Assembly (NCBI RefSeq): GCF_004923295.1
Contig: NZ_CP039635.1
Location: 702,501-766,500, forward strand
Direction of reading: 5' to 3'
Length of the DNA stretch: 64,000 bases
From: Azospirillum sp. TSH100
Lineage (GTDB): Bacteria; Pseudomonadota; Alphaproteobacteria; Azospirillales; Azospirillaceae
A program made the position numbers and the translations under genes. The notes beneath the pieces are model-generated. The model had not been told where the DNA came from. It saw only the letters and a list, made by a program, of their open reading frames with translations, and made no database searches. Positions 18,865-27,867 of the stretch are shown here, one piece after another. Numbering within the stretch: the stretch's first letter is position 1; each line of letters opens with the position of its first letter.

Positions 18865-20460
18865 TCAATGGCCGGCCATGCAGCGCCCGATGACCGTCAG
18901 GTCGGCGGCGGCCGGGGTGGTCTCGTGGACGATGGCGCCGTGCGACATCACCACCAGCCGGTCGGACAGTTCCAGCAGCTCGTCGAGATCCTCGCTGACC
19001 AGCAGCACCGCGGTGCCGCGGTTGCGGGCCTCGACGATCTGGGCGTGGATGTCGGCGACGGCGGCGAAATCCAGGCCGAACACCGGGTTGGCGGCGATCA
19101 GCACATCGACCTCGCGCGACAGTTCGCGGGCCAGCACGGCGCGCTGGACATTGCCGCCGGACAGGGTGGCGATCGGCGCGTCCGGCCCGGTGGTCTTCAC
19201 CCGGTAGCGGGCGATCAGGTCGAGCGCCGCGCGGCGCATCGCCGCCGGATCCAGCCACCAGTTGCCCAGCCAGCCCCCCAGCCAGTTGCCGCCACGGGTG
19301 ATCGGCGGTTCGTCGAAGCTGCGGAAGGCCATGTTCTCCGCCACGCTCATGCCGGGCACGCAGGCATTGCGCAGCGGCTCCTCCGGCAGGCAATGGACCT
19401 TGTGGCGCCGCATCTCCTCCCGCGTCGCCCGATAGGGCTCGCCGCCGACCTGCACGCTGCCGGCGGTGGCGGCGCGCTGGCCGGCCAGCACCTGCACCAG
19501 TTCGACCTGCCCGTTGCCGGACACCCCGGCGACCCCGACGATCTCGCCCATGCGCACGGTCAGGTCGACGCCATGCAGCGCCGGCAGGCCGCTGTCGTCG
19601 TCGGCGCGCAGGCCGGCAATGCGCAGCCGCGCCGCCGTTCCGGGTGGGCCGCGGCGTTCGACCGGCACCGCCGTGCTGCTGTCGCCGATCATCAGCCGGG
19701 CGAGGCTGTCGGGTGTGTGGTCGGCGACCGCCCCCGATCCGGCGAGCCGGCCGCGCCGCAGCACGGTCACGTCGTCGGCGAAGGCCATCACCTCGCGGAA
19801 TTTGTGGGTGATGATCAGCACGCTGAGCCGCCCGGCCAGCGCCATGCCGCGGATCAGCCCCAGCGTCTCGTCGGCCTCGTCCGGGGTCAGGACCGAGGTC
19901 GGCTCGTCCAGGATGAGCACGCGGGCGTCGAGGTAGAGCTGCTTGACGATCTCCGCCTTCTGCTTGTCGCCGGCGGCGAGCGTGGCGACCGGCGCGTCGA
20001 CGTCGATGGTGAAGGGCATGGTGTCGAGGAAGGCGGCCAGCCGCCGCCGCTCCGCCCGCCAGTCGATCACGGCGGGGACGCTGGCCCGCGCCATCACCAG
20101 ATTCTCCAGCACCGTCATGCGCGGCACCAGGGTGAAATGCTGGTAGACCATCCCCAACCCATGAATCTGGGCGGCGCGCGGATCGCCGATCACCACCTCG
20201 CGATCGCCGACCACCACCGCGCCCTCGTCCGGCCGGTGGAAACCCATGATGCACTTCACCAGCGTGCTCTTGCCGGCGCCGTTTTCGCCAAGCAGGGCGT
20301 GCACGGTGCCGGGGCGCAGCTTCAGCGACACGCTGTCGAGCGCGGTGAAGGCGCCGAAACGCTTGGTGATGGCCACCGCCTCCAGCCCCGGCGCTGGCGG
20401 GCCGTCGGCGGGGCCAAGGGGCACGGTTGGTGGCGGGACGATCCGCGACATCACGTTCAT
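18865..20460 (-). CDS. BMP-family ABC transporter ATPase with two ABC domains
   Basis: A 531-residue double ATPase of the RbsA/YufO layout. The first domain has Walker A '[11 protein letters not shown]' (about residue 56-66), '[15 protein letters not shown]' as signature and '[14 protein letters not shown]'. The second has the degenerate '[17 protein letters not shown]' and '[17 protein letters not shown]', as is normal for this type. It drives the two permeases at 21151-23171. It overlaps the biuH gene in ATGA at 20457-20460. Two methionines start the protein (MNVM); the first is used here because it gives that overlap. Confidence 0.93.
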   Translation of the reverse strand: MNVMSRIVPPPTVPLGPADGPPAPGLEAVAITKRFGAFTALDSVSLKLRPGTVHALLGENGAGKSTLVKCIMGFHRPDEGAVVVGDREVVIGDPRAAQIHGLGMVYQHFTLVPRMTVLENLVMARASVPAVIDWRAERRRLAAFLDTMPFTIDVDAPVATLAAGDKQKAEIVKQLYLDARVLILDEPTSVLTPDEADETLGLIRGMALAGRLSVLIITHKFREVMAFADDVTVLRRGRLAGSGAVADHTPDSLARLMIGDSSTAVPVERRGPPGTAARLRIAGLRADDDSGLPALHGVDLTVRMGEIVGVAGVSGNGQVELVQVLAGQRAATAGSVQVGGEPYRATREEMRRHKVHCLPEEPLRNACVPGMSVAENMAFRSFDEPPITRGGNWLGGWLGNWWLDPAAMRRAALDLIARYRVKTTGPDAPIATLSGGNVQRAVLARELSREVDVLIAANPVFGLDFAAVADIHAQIVEARNRGTAVLLVSEDLDELLELSDRLVVMSHGAIVHETTPAAADLTVIGRCMAGH

Positions 20461-21140
20461 GGCAGCGCCTCGATGAAGCCGCGGGAGTTGGCGACGGCGC
20501 CGAAGACGCCGCCCTGCATCGTCACCATCTTGACCGCCGCCGCATGGTTGCCGGGATCGGTGGCGCCGCAGCAATCGGCCAGCAGCAGGCACTCGAACCC
20601 GCGGTCGTTCGCCTCGCGCATCGTCGTGTGGACGCAGACGTCGGTGGTGATGCCGGTCAGCACCAGATTGCGGATGCCGCGCGTGGTCAGGATCAGCTCC
20701 AGGTCGGTGGCGCAGAAGCTGCCCTTGCCCGGCTTGTCGATCACCGGCTCGCCGGTCAGCGGCGCCAGCTCGGGAATGATCTCCCAGCCCGGTTCGCCGC
20801 GCACCAGGATGCGGCCGCAGGGGCCGGGGTCGCCGATGCCGGCGCCGATCCGCCGCGACCGCCAGCGCTTGTTGGCCGGCAGGTCGGACAGGTCGGGCCG
20901 GTGCCCCTCGCGGGTGTGCAGGATGTGGTAGCCGCCGGCCCGCATCGCCGCCAGCACCGCCCGGATCGGCTCGATCGGCGCACGGGTCAGGCTCAGATCG
21001 TAGCCCATGCTGTCGACATAGCCGCCGGTGCCGCAGAAGTCCGTCTGCATGTCGATGACGATCAGCGCGGTGTTGGCCGGCGTCAGGTCGCCGTTGTAGG
21101 GCCAGGGATAGGGTTCGGCCGGCACGAAACGCTCGGTCAT
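20457..21140 (-). CDS. biuH: Biuret amidohydrolase (isochorismatase family)
   Basis: A 227-residue cysteine hydrolase, expected to convert biuret and water to allophanate and ammonia. It has the catalytic aspartate in '[18 protein letters not shown]', the lysine in '[10 protein letters not shown]' and the cysteine in '[20 protein letters not shown]'. The N-terminal '[19 protein letters not shown]' and '[19 protein letters not shown]' agree with the biochemically defined rhizobial biuret hydrolase as I remember it. It lies inside the transporter operon, and allophanate hydrolase is 7 kb away in the same cluster, which supports the assignment. AGGAG precedes ATG 21140. Confidence 0.85.
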   Translation of the reverse strand: MTERFVPAEPYPWPYNGDLTPANTALIVIDMQTDFCGTGGYVDSMGYDLSLTRAPIEPIRAVLAAMRAGGYHILHTREGHRPDLSDLPANKRWRSRRIGAGIGDPGPCGRILVRGEPGWEIIPELAPLTGEPVIDKPGKGSFCATDLELILTTRGIRNLVLTGITTDVCVHTTMREANDRGFECLLLADCCGATDPGNHAAAVKMVTMQGGVFGAVANSRGFIEALP

Positions 21141-21150
21141 GGCGGATCTC

Positions 21151-22077
21151 CTATCGGGTGACGGACAGTTCGGCCGGCGCCCCGGCCAGCCGGTGGCGCG
21201 AGGACGAGGTGGCGATCATGATGGCGAGCGTCAGGACGTAGGGGGCGGCGTTGAACAGGTGGTAGCCCTGCGTGACCCCGACCGATTGCAGTGCCGGCCC
21301 CAGCGCCCCCGCCCCGCCGAACAGCAGCGAGGCCCAGACGCACAGCACCGGGTCCCAGCGGGCGAAGATGACCAGCGCCACCGCGGTGATGCCCTGGCCG
21401 CTCGACAGCCGCTCGTTCCAGCTGCCGGGGTAGGACAGCGACAGGAAGGAGCCGCCGACCCCGGCGAAGAAGCCGCCCGCCGCGGTGGCGAGCAGGCGCA
21501 CCCGGTTGATTGGATAACCCATGGCGCGGGCGGCCTCGGCGCTCTCGCCGACGATGCGCAGCACCATGCCCCAGCGCGTGGTGCGCAGCCCCCACAGCAG
21601 CAGCGGCGCCAGCGCCAGACCGACGAGGAACAGCGGGTTGATGTCCAGCGCCGAGCGCACCTGCGCCGAGTTGCTCCACCAGCCGAAGGGAATTGAGGGC
21701 AGCTGCGGTGCCTGCGGCTGGATGAAGGGCTTGCCGAGGAAGAAGGCCAGGCCGGTGCCCAGCAGCATCAGGGCGATGCCGACCGCGATGTCGTTCACCC
21801 GCTCCAGCGCGCAGATCATCGCGTGCAGCGTGCCGAGCAGCGAACCCGCCAGCCCGGCGACCAGCACCCCGGCCCACGGGTTGCCGGTCAGGTAGGCGGT
21901 GGCGTAGCCGCTCATGGCGCCCATCACCAGCGTGCCTTCCAGGCCCAGATTGATGCGCCCGCTCTTCTCCGTCAGGCATTCGCCCAGGCTGACGAACAGG
22001 AAGGGGGTGGAGACGCGGATGGCCCCGGCCAGCACGGCCAGCGGCACCCCCCACCATCCCAGCGACGCGTGGTCCAT
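21151..22077 (-). CDS. BMP-family ABC transporter permease (second permease, YufQ-like)
   Basis: A 308-residue permease with eight or nine hydrophobic segments and the family landmarks '[23 protein letters not shown]' and '[38 protein letters not shown]'. It pairs with the permease at 22080-23171. Start ATG 22077 has GGAGG upstream and lies 2 bases after the previous stop. Members of this transporter class carry nucleosides, purines or small ureides; here the context points to biuret or a related compound. Confidence 0.92.
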   Translation of the reverse strand: MDHASLGWWGVPLAVLAGAIRVSTPFLFVSLGECLTEKSGRINLGLEGTLVMGAMSGYATAYLTGNPWAGVLVAGLAGSLLGTLHAMICALERVNDIAVGIALMLLGTGLAFFLGKPFIQPQAPQLPSIPFGWWSNSAQVRSALDINPLFLVGLALAPLLLWGLRTTRWGMVLRIVGESAEAARAMGYPINRVRLLATAAGGFFAGVGGSFLSLSYPGSWNERLSSGQGITAVALVIFARWDPVLCVWASLLFGGAGALGPALQSVGVTQGYHLFNAAPYVLTLAIMIATSSSRHRLAGAPAELSVTR

Positions 22078-22079
22078 GC

Positions 22080-23171
22080 TCAGGCCTCCTTCGGTACGGG
22101 GGTCGGGCGGGCGAAGGTGAACAGGCGCAGGCGGCCCCGCATCGCCTCGCTGGCCAGCAGGACGACGAAGATGATGCCCTGAAGCACCAGGACCGAGGCG
22201 TCGGGCAGATCCAGCCGGCGTTGCAGCAGGCCGCCGCTGGCGCCGATGCCGCCGAACAGCACGGCGACCGGGATGACGGCCAGCGGGTTCTGGCGGGCGA
22301 GGAAGGCGACCAGAATGCCGGTGGAGCCATAGCCGGCGACCAGCGAGGCGCTGGCCCGGCCATGCACCGCCGCGACCTCCACCATGCCGGCCAGCCCGGC
22401 CGCCGCCCCGGCCAGCGCGGTGGTGACGACCAGCAGCCGGCCGACCGGCAGCCCGGCCATCCGCGCCGCCCGCGGGTTGCCGCCGACCATGCGGGCGGCG
22501 AAGCCGAAGGTGGTCCGCCGCATCAGCACCCAGGCCGCCACCGCGCAGACGATGCCGGCCACCAGCCCCCAATGGACGCTGCTGCCCGGCAGGGTGCCGA
22601 TCATGTAGGCGTCGGCCAGCGGCGGGGTGGAGGGCTTGTTGAGGCTGGACGGGTCCTTCAGCGGCCCTTCCACCATGTGGTTCAGCACGGCAATGGCGAT
22701 GTAGGTCAGCAGCAGGCTGGAGATCGTCTCGTTGACGCCACGCCACTGGCGCAGCGCCCCGGCCCCGCCGATCAGCAGCGCGCCGCCGGCCATGCCGGCC
22801 AGCGCCATCGCCGGCAGCACCAGCGCCGCCGGCGCGCCGTTCAGCGCCATCCCCATCGCCGCCGCCGCCAGCGCCCCCAGCACCAGCGCGCCCTCGCCGC
22901 CGATGATGACCAGCCCGAGCTGGGCCGGCAGCGCCGTGCATAGGGCGGTCAGGATCAATGGCGCGGCGCGGGTCAGCGTGTTCTGCCACGAGAACCACGT
23001 GCCGAAGGCGCCCCGGTACATCAGCTGGTACATCTCCACCGGATCGACCCCGACCAGCGCCACGAAGGCGCCGAACAGGGCGAGCGACACCGCCACCGCC
23101 GCGACCGGCAGCGCCAGGGCCGAGAAGGTCACGGACAGTCTGGTCACGGCACCGTGCAGGAACGGCGGCAT
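22080..23171 (-). CDS. BMP-family ABC transporter permease (first permease, YufP-like)
   Basis: A 363-residue permease with about ten hydrophobic segments. Typical stretches are 'LTRAAPLILTALCTALPAQLGLVIIGGEGALVLGAL' and 'WRGVNETISSLLLTYIA'. ATG 23171 is preferred to a GTG three codons upstream because GGGAG stands eight bases before it. Second gene of the operon after the binding protein. Confidence 0.92.
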   Translation of the reverse strand: MPPFLHGAVTRLSVTFSALALPVAAVAVSLALFGAFVALVGVDPVEMYQLMYRGAFGTWFSWQNTLTRAAPLILTALCTALPAQLGLVIIGGEGALVLGALAAAAMGMALNGAPAALVLPAMALAGMAGGALLIGGAGALRQWRGVNETISSLLLTYIAIAVLNHMVEGPLKDPSSLNKPSTPPLADAYMIGTLPGSSVHWGLVAGIVCAVAAWVLMRRTTFGFAARMVGGNPRAARMAGLPVGRLLVVTTALAGAAAGLAGMVEVAAVHGRASASLVAGYGSTGILVAFLARQNPLAVIPVAVLFGGIGASGGLLQRRLDLPDASVLVLQGIIFVVLLASEAMRGRLRLFTFARPTPVPKEA

Positions 23172-23214
23172 CGGCGGCACTCCCGGCTTTTCTGCTGCGG
23201 TCAGGAAAGGGCGA

Positions 23215-24342
23215 TCAGGAGATCGAGCCGGTCACGCCCTCGACCAGCCAGTTCATCGATTCCAGCGCGATGTCGGTCTGGCCGTGGCTCTTGCCTTCGG
23301 CGATCACGCTGTTGCCCTTGTTGTCCTTGATCGGCCCCTTGTAGATGACGAAGCTGCCGTCCATGAACTTGGCCTTGACCTCGTCGGCGTGCTTGCGCGC
23401 GGCGTCGGGCACTGCCGCACCGTAGGGGGAGGTCTTGATGATGCCCTCCTTCAGCCCGCCGCGCACGAGGTTGGGCGGCTTGATCCCGCCCTGCACCATC
23501 TTCACGAAGTCGGTGTAGACCTTGGCCCAGTTCCATTCGGCGCCGGTCAGATAGCCCTTGGGCGCCAGCGTCGCCTGGCTGGCATGGTATCCGGTGCAGA
23601 AGACGCCGCGCTTCTCGGCGGTCTCCACGATCACCTTGGGGCTGTCGACATGGCAGGTCAGCACGTCGGCGCCCTGGTCGATCAGGCTGTTGGCCGCCTC
23701 CGCCTCCTTGACCGGCATCGACCAGTCGCCGGTGAAGACCACCGCGGTGGTGATGGTCGGATCGACCGAGCGGGCGCCCAGCGTGAAGGAGTTGATGTTG
23801 CGCAGCACCTGCGGGATCGGCTTGGCGGCGACGAAGCCCAGCTTCTTCGACTTGCTGGCATAGGCGGCGACGATGCCCGACAGATATTCCGCCTCGTCGA
23901 TGTAGCCGAAATAGCTGCCGACGTTGGTCGGGTGCTTGCCCGGCGTCCACAGCCCGCCGCAATGCAGGAAGGTCAGGTCGGGGTGCTTCTTCGCCTCCTT
24001 CAGCACATAGGGATCGAAATAGCCGAAGGAGGTCGGGAACAGCAGCGAGGCGCCGTCGAGGTTGATCATGCTCTCCATGCTGTTCTCGACGTCGATGGTC
24101 TCGGGGACCTTCTCCTCCTCCAGCACCTTGACGCCGGGCATCGCCTTGACGGCGGCGGCCCCTTCGGCATGGGCCTGGTTGTAGCCGTAATCGTCGCGCG
24201 GACCGACATAGAGGAAGCCGATCACCAGGGTCTTGGCCATGGCCGGCGTCCAGGGCAGACCGGCGCCGAGCGCCCCCAGCCCACCGGCCGCCGTCATCGT
24301 CTTCAGAACGGAGCGGCGGGAAAAGCGCAACGCGTTGCCCAT
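23215..24342 (-). CDS. BMP-family ABC transporter substrate-binding protein
   Basis: A 375-residue periplasmic binding protein of the basic membrane protein (PnrA/BMP) family. A Tat-type signal starts it ('FSRRSVLKTMTAAGGLGALG', residues 7-26, then cleavage near 'PAMAK'). The mature protein has 'VIGFLYVGPRDDYGYNQAHAEGAAAV', 'YFGYIDEAEYLSGIVAAYASKSKKLGFVAAKPIPQVLR' (in parts) and 'GADVLTCHVDSPKVIVE', all family landmarks. Proteins of this subgroup bind purine-like or ureide compounds. AAGGGG precedes ATG 24342. First gene of the minus-strand operon SBP-permease-permease-biuH-ATPase-hydrolase. Confidence 0.92.
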   Translation of the reverse strand: MGNALRFSRRSVLKTMTAAGGLGALGAGLPWTPAMAKTLVIGFLYVGPRDDYGYNQAHAEGAAAVKAMPGVKVLEEEKVPETIDVENSMESMINLDGASLLFPTSFGYFDPYVLKEAKKHPDLTFLHCGGLWTPGKHPTNVGSYFGYIDEAEYLSGIVAAYASKSKKLGFVAAKPIPQVLRNINSFTLGARSVDPTITTAVVFTGDWSMPVKEAEAANSLIDQGADVLTCHVDSPKVIVETAEKRGVFCTGYHASQATLAPKGYLTGAEWNWAKVYTDFVKMVQGGIKPPNLVRGGLKEGIIKTSPYGAAVPDAARKHADEVKAKFMDGSFVIYKGPIKDNKGNSVIAEGKSHGQTDIALESMNWLVEGVTGSIS

Positions 24343-24687
24343 GGTGCATACCCCTTGTCGTGTGGTGCAGGTTTGCCGGGTACATCCGCAAAACCTGTGC
24401 CAGGGGAGGGCCGGGCAATCATGGCGGCAGGAATCCAGCCGGATTGTATTCAAGAGCGGGATCGAGCCGGTCGGCGAACCTGTTTGTGTGCCCGTTTTTT
24501 CGCCTTGGCGTCAGAATTTGCCTGCGCAGCGGTCAAACAGGGCGTGCGACGATCATCACGAGGTGGGCGCCATAACGGCTGTTTCCATCTAAAATACTGA
24601 TTTTAAAAGAATCTGTTTCGGGCAAATCCCCGGACACTCTGCATGCATCCGTGCATGCAAGGTGGCGCGTGTCTTCCGAATGACCAC
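24343..24687. other. 345-bp regulatory gap before the BMP transporter operon
   Basis: No gene is seen. The gap lies between the end of the GntR gene and the start of the binding-protein gene, both on the minus strand. It has an AT-rich stretch (about 24590-24620) that could hold the promoter for the transporter operon, and at 24640-24659 a pair of TGCATGCA palindromes listed separately. Confidence 0.5.
24640..24659. promoter_or_regulatory. Paired TGCATGCA operators, transporter operon
   Basis: TGCATGCA at 24640-24647 and again at 24652-24659, centres 12 bases apart, upstream of the BMP transporter operon. The same pair with the same spacing occurs between atzH and atzG, and single copies precede atzF. 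The obvious candidate to bind them is the FCD-type GntR regulator encoded next to them. Confidence 0.65.
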
Positions 24688-25404
24688 TCAGCCGGACGAC
24701 CGGCCGACATAATCGGCCGAGGCATCGCCGACCGTGGTGACGTGCAGGCGCAGCGCGTGATAGGCGGCCTCGCCGTCGCCATGCAGGATGGCGCGGACCA
24801 CCGAATCATGCTCCAGCCAGGACAGCGACAGCCGGCCGCTGACGCGGAACTGGGCACGGCGGAACGGACGCAGGCGCTGGCGGATCGCCTGGGCGGTCTC
24901 CTGCATGTAATCATTGTGCGCGCCGGCATAGATGGCGGAATGGAACCGGGTGTTCATGGCGTCATAGGCCTCGCGGTCGCCGGCACGGGCCAGCGCCCCG
25001 GCCTCCGCATGCAGGGCGGCCAGCCGCTGGCGCTCCTCCGCCGTCATGCGCTGGGCGGCGAAGCGGGCGCAGGCCGCTTCGATCTCGCCCATCACCTCGA
25101 ACATCTGGGCCAGCCGTTCCGGAGTGATGGAGGTGACGACGACGCCCTTGTTGGGGCGCACCTGGACCAGCCCGGTGGCGGCCAGCAGCTTGAACGCCTC
25201 GCGCACCGGGGTGCGGGAGACGCCGAAGCGGGCGGCCAGCTCCTGCTCGTCCAGGCGGACGCCGGGCAGCAGGCGGCCGTCCAGGATGTCGTCCGCCAGG
25301 TGCCGCCGCAGGGTTTCCGCCAGCGTGCCGCGCGACTGGCGGTCCAGCGGCTCGGTGGTGTCGTCCTGCTCCAGACGCAAACCGGGTCCGGCCTGCAAGG
25401 TCAT
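24688..25404 (-). CDS. GntR family regulator, FCD (FadR C-terminal) type
   Basis: A 238-residue regulator. N-terminal winged HTH at residues about 20-90 ('LAETLRRHLADDILDGRLLP', 'LDEQELAARFGVSRTPVREA'), then an all-helical FCD domain with metal- or ligand-binding histidines in 'NTRFHSAIYAGAHN', 'SWLEHDSVVRAI' and 'ALRLHVTTV'. It should be a ligand-responsive repressor, most likely of the surrounding biuret/allophanate genes; FCD regulators bind short palindromes, and TGCATGCA is repeated at the cluster's promoters. ATG 25404 begins at a run that fits family length. It lies 142 bases downstream of atzH on the same strand. Confidence 0.9.
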   Translation of the reverse strand: MTLQAGPGLRLEQDDTTEPLDRQSRGTLAETLRRHLADDILDGRLLPGVRLDEQELAARFGVSRTPVREAFKLLAATGLVQVRPNKGVVVTSITPERLAQMFEVMGEIEAACARFAAQRMTAEERQRLAALHAEAGALARAGDREAYDAMNTRFHSAIYAGAHNDYMQETAQAIRQRLRPFRRAQFRVSGRLSLSWLEHDSVVRAILHGDGEAAYHALRLHVTTVGDASADYVGRSSG

Positions 25405-25546
25405 GGCTGGGTGTATCCTCTTCCCGCGGTCATGCGCGCCGCCGCGATAGACAGCTGCCGTGGTATACATGGGATGCGCGCAATGGTTCCAGCCTTGCGT
25501 ATCGCGGCAGCCAATCCGCGCAAGCACCAAACCGGCGATTGGGCCG

Positions 25547-25957
25547 TCAGGGCGCCGGCCCCAGGCTGACATGGGCGGCGACGATCCGCCAGCCGTCGGG
25601 CATCCGCACCCAGCTCTGGCTTTGCCAGCCGACCCGGCCGGTGGCGGTGCGGCGGTAGGCGCACAGCGCCGTGGCGAAGCGATCGCCGAAGCTGGTGATC
25701 ACCACCCTTTCCAGCACGCGGGCGAGGCCCGACACATCGCGGCCGCTACGGAAGGCGGCGATGGCGTCGAAGCCGTAGGCCGGCCCGTCGGTGCCAAAGC
25801 GCACCGTGCGCGGATCCTGCCAGAACAGCGCGTTCAGGGTTGCGACGTCGTTGCTCATCAGCGCCGCCTCGTACCGCTCGAACGCCGCCGTCACCGCGGC
25901 GACCACGTCGGGCCGGTTGATCTCAGCATCGTCGGTCGTGGCGGTATCGGTGTCCAT
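25547..25957 (-). CDS. atzH: AtzH-like 1,3-dicarboxyurea decarboxylase (HpxZ/SnoaL-type fold)
   Basis: A 136-residue protein of the AtzH/HpxZ family with a SnoaL-like alpha+beta barrel: 'VVAAVTAAFERYEAALMSND', 'LNALFWQDPRTVRFGTDGP', 'YGFDAIAAFRSGRD' and the C-terminal 'GRVGWQSQSWVRMPDGWRIVAAHVS'. AtzH converts 1,3-dicarboxyurea to allophanate in the cyanuric acid pathway; HpxZ, from the same family, belongs to oxalurate catabolism. The presence of AtzG, AtzE and AtzF on the divergent strand favours the AtzH reading. Start ATG 25957 has AAAGGA upstream. Confidence 0.75.
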   Translation of the reverse strand: MDTDTATTDDAEINRPDVVAAVTAAFERYEAALMSNDVATLNALFWQDPRTVRFGTDGPAYGFDAIAAFRSGRDVSGLARVLERVVITSFGDRFATALCAYRRTATGRVGWQSQSWVRMPDGWRIVAAHVSLGPAP

Positions 25958-26002
25958 GCCGGTCGTCCTTTCCATCTGCAAACAGGTGGCGCCTGCGCCA
26001 TA

Positions 26003-26024
26003 TTGCATGCAAGACTGCATGCAG
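26003..26024. promoter_or_regulatory. Paired TGCATGCA operators between atzH and atzG
   Basis: TTGCATGCAA at 26003-26012 and CTGCATGCAG at 26015-26024; the TGCATGCA cores are 12 bases apart, exactly as at 24640-24659. The site is 46 bases from the atzH start and 66 bases from the atzG start, so one regulator could control both divergent promoters. Confidence 0.65.
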
Positions 26025-26089
26025 GCCAGCCCCGCCGCCCTTATCGCCGCCGTCGTCACGGCGCCTTTCCGGATGGGAGTCCCCGACGC

Positions 26090-26320
26090 ATGACCGATCC
26101 CGCCTTCGATCCAGTGCTCCATATGGAGGCGATGGCCCCCGCCTGCGGGCTGACGATCGCCGACGCCCACAAACCGGGCGTGGCGGTCTTCCTGACGCTG
26201 GCCCAGGCCATGGCCGCGACGCTGATGGCCGCGCCGCTGGCCGACGATGCGCTGGAACCTGCCCCGGTGTTCACGCCCGGCCAGACCTCTTCCGGTCAAG
26301 CCCCGTCGGGTGACGCATGA
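26090..26320 (+). CDS. atzG: 1-carboxybiuret hydrolase subunit AtzG (DUF4089)
   Basis: A 76-residue protein. The segment 'MAPACGLTIADAHKPGVAVFLTLAQAMAATLMAAPLADDALEPAPVFTPG' (in parts) is the short helical DUF4089 pattern, like the GatC-like partner that stabilises an amidase. AtzG forms a complex with AtzE and is needed for its solubility and activity. It overlaps atzE in ATGA at 26317-26320, so the two are translationally coupled. A GGGAG ribosome site precedes ATG 26090. HpxX from oxalurate catabolism is the alternative name for a similar protein. Confidence 0.8.
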   Translation: MTDPAFDPVLHMEAMAPACGLTIADAHKPGVAVFLTLAQAMAATLMAAPLADDALEPAPVFTPGQTSSGQAPSGDA

Positions 26321-27723
26321 GCGTCGCCATCCTGGCTCGTCCCGCCTGGGAGATCGCCGCGGCGGTGCGCGGCGGCAGCCTGTCCGCCACGGCCGTCACC
26401 GAGGCGGCGCTGGACCGCATCGCGCGGCTGAACCCGGTGCTGAACGCCTTCACCGACGTCACCGCCGACCGGGCGCGGGCCGAGGCGGCGCATCTCGACG
26501 CCCGCATCGCCGCCGGGGCGGATCCGGGACCGCTCGCCGGGGTGCCGGTGGCGGTCAAGAACCTGTTCGACATCCGCGGGCTGCCGACCCGCGCCGGCTC
26601 GCTCATCAACCGGGAGCGTCCGCCGGCCGGCGCCGACGCCGTGCTGCTGCAACGGCTGACAGGGGCCGGGGCGGTGCTGGTCGGCGGGCTCAACATGGGC
26701 GAGTACGCCTATGACTTCACCGGCGAGAACGCCCATGACGGCGCCTGCCGCAATCCGCATGATCCGGCGCGGATGGCCGGCGGCTCGTCATCGGGCTGCG
26801 GGGCGGCGACGGCGGCGGGGCTGGCCCCTTTGTCGCTGGGGTCGGACACCAACGGATCGATCCGCGTGCCGTCCTCGCTCTGCGGCATCTTCGGGCTGAA
26901 GCCGACCTATGGGCGGCTGACCCGGCACGGCAGCTTCCCCTTCTGCGACAGCCTGGACCATCTCGGCCCCTTCGCCCGCTCGGCGCGCGATCTTGCGCTG
27001 GCCTACGACATCCTGCAAGGCCCGGCGGAGGGCGACCACGCCTGCGCCGGCCGGCCTGTGGAGCCGGTGTTGCCCACGCTGGGAACGGGTCTGGAGGGGC
27101 TGCGCATCGCCGTCGCCGGCGGCTATTTCTCGCGCGGCGGCCTGCCGGAGGCGCACGACGCGGTGGAACGCGCCGCCCAGGCGCTCGGCACCGATCGGGT
27201 GGTCGAGGTGCCGGGGGCGGAACTGGGCCGGGCGGCGGCCTATATCATCACCAATGCCGAAAGCTCGGCCTTCCATCTCGATCGGTTGCGGACACGGGCC
27301 GGAGACTTCGATCCCGACACGCGCGACCGTTTCCTGGCCGGCGCCCTGCTGCCGGCGGCGTGGTATGTCCAGGCGCAGCGGGTGCGGCGCTGGTACCACG
27401 ATCAGGTGATGGCGCTGTTCCGCGAGATCGATGTCCTGCTGGCCCCGGCCACCCCCTGCACCGCGCCGCTGGTCGGCCAGAAGACGATGGTGCTGGACGG
27501 CCGCGAGATGCCGGTGCGCCCGCATCTGGGGCTGTTCACCCAGCCGATCTCCTGCATCGGCCTGCCGGTCTGCGCCGTGCCGATGGCGCTGCCGGGCGCG
27601 CTGCCCATCGGCATCCAGGTCATCGCAGCCCCCTGGCGGGAGGACCGCTGCCTGAGGGTCGCCGCCGCGTTGGAGCGGATCGGCCTCGCCCGCGCGCCGT
27701 TGGCCGGACCGGGGGAAGCGTGA
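26317..27723 (+). CDS. atzE: 1-carboxybiuret hydrolase subunit AtzE (amidase signature family)
   Basis: A 468-residue amidase with the Ser-cisSer-Lys triad: lysine in 'PVAVKNLFDIRGLPTRAGS' (near residue 80), cis-serine in 'MAGGSSSGCGAA' (near 157) and nucleophile serine in 'GSDTNGSIRVPSSLCGIFG' (near 180). It should remove one amide of 1-carboxybiuret to give 1,3-dicarboxyurea and ammonia. The pairing with AtzG and the divergent atzH reproduce the defined cyanuric acid pathway set. The alternative is HpxY in oxalurate breakdown, but no other hpx gene is here while allophanate hydrolase is. Confidence 0.83.
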   Translation: MSVAILARPAWEIAAAVRGGSLSATAVTEAALDRIARLNPVLNAFTDVTADRARAEAAHLDARIAAGADPGPLAGVPVAVKNLFDIRGLPTRAGSLINRERPPAGADAVLLQRLTGAGAVLVGGLNMGEYAYDFTGENAHDGACRNPHDPARMAGGSSSGCGAATAAGLAPLSLGSDTNGSIRVPSSLCGIFGLKPTYGRLTRHGSFPFCDSLDHLGPFARSARDLALAYDILQGPAEGDHACAGRPVEPVLPTLGTGLEGLRIAVAGGYFSRGGLPEAHDAVERAAQALGTDRVVEVPGAELGRAAAYIITNAESSAFHLDRLRTRAGDFDPDTRDRFLAGALLPAAWYVQAQRVRRWYHDQVMALFREIDVLLAPATPCTAPLVGQKTMVLDGREMPVRPHLGLFTQPISCIGLPVCAVPMALPGALPIGIQVIAAPWREDRCLRVAAALERIGLARAPLAGPGEA

Positions 27724-27732
27724 TCCGATAAT

Positions 27733-27740
27733 TGCATGCA
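27733..27740. promoter_or_regulatory. TGCATGCA operator, first copy before atzF
   Basis: ATTGCATGCAAT (27731-27742) is a perfect 12-base palindrome just after the atzE stop and 128 bases before the atzF start. It has the same core as the other sites of the cluster but no partner 12 bases away. Confidence 0.55.
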
Positions 27741-27794
27741 ATATGTCCGCTGTTGACGCGAAGCACCGCAACATTCATGCTCTAGACGCAATAT

Positions 27795-27802
27795 TGCATG
27801 CA
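27795..27802. promoter_or_regulatory. TGCATGCA operator, second copy before atzF
   Basis: ATTGCATGCAAT (27793-27804), identical over 12 bases to the copy 62 bases upstream. It lies 66 bases before the atzF start, the same distance as the operator pair before atzG. Confidence 0.6.
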
Positions 27803-27867
27803 ATGATGGTCAGCTGGTCGCAATCGGCTCTCCACCGGCAGTGCCCGCCCGAACAAGGAGTGTTCCC

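Noticed and set aside
25547..27723. Oxalurate catabolism genes hpxXYZ instead of atzGEH
   Set aside because: Families overlap, but allophanate hydrolase and biuret hydrolase are in the same cluster while no other hpx gene is; kept as an alternative, not as the main call.
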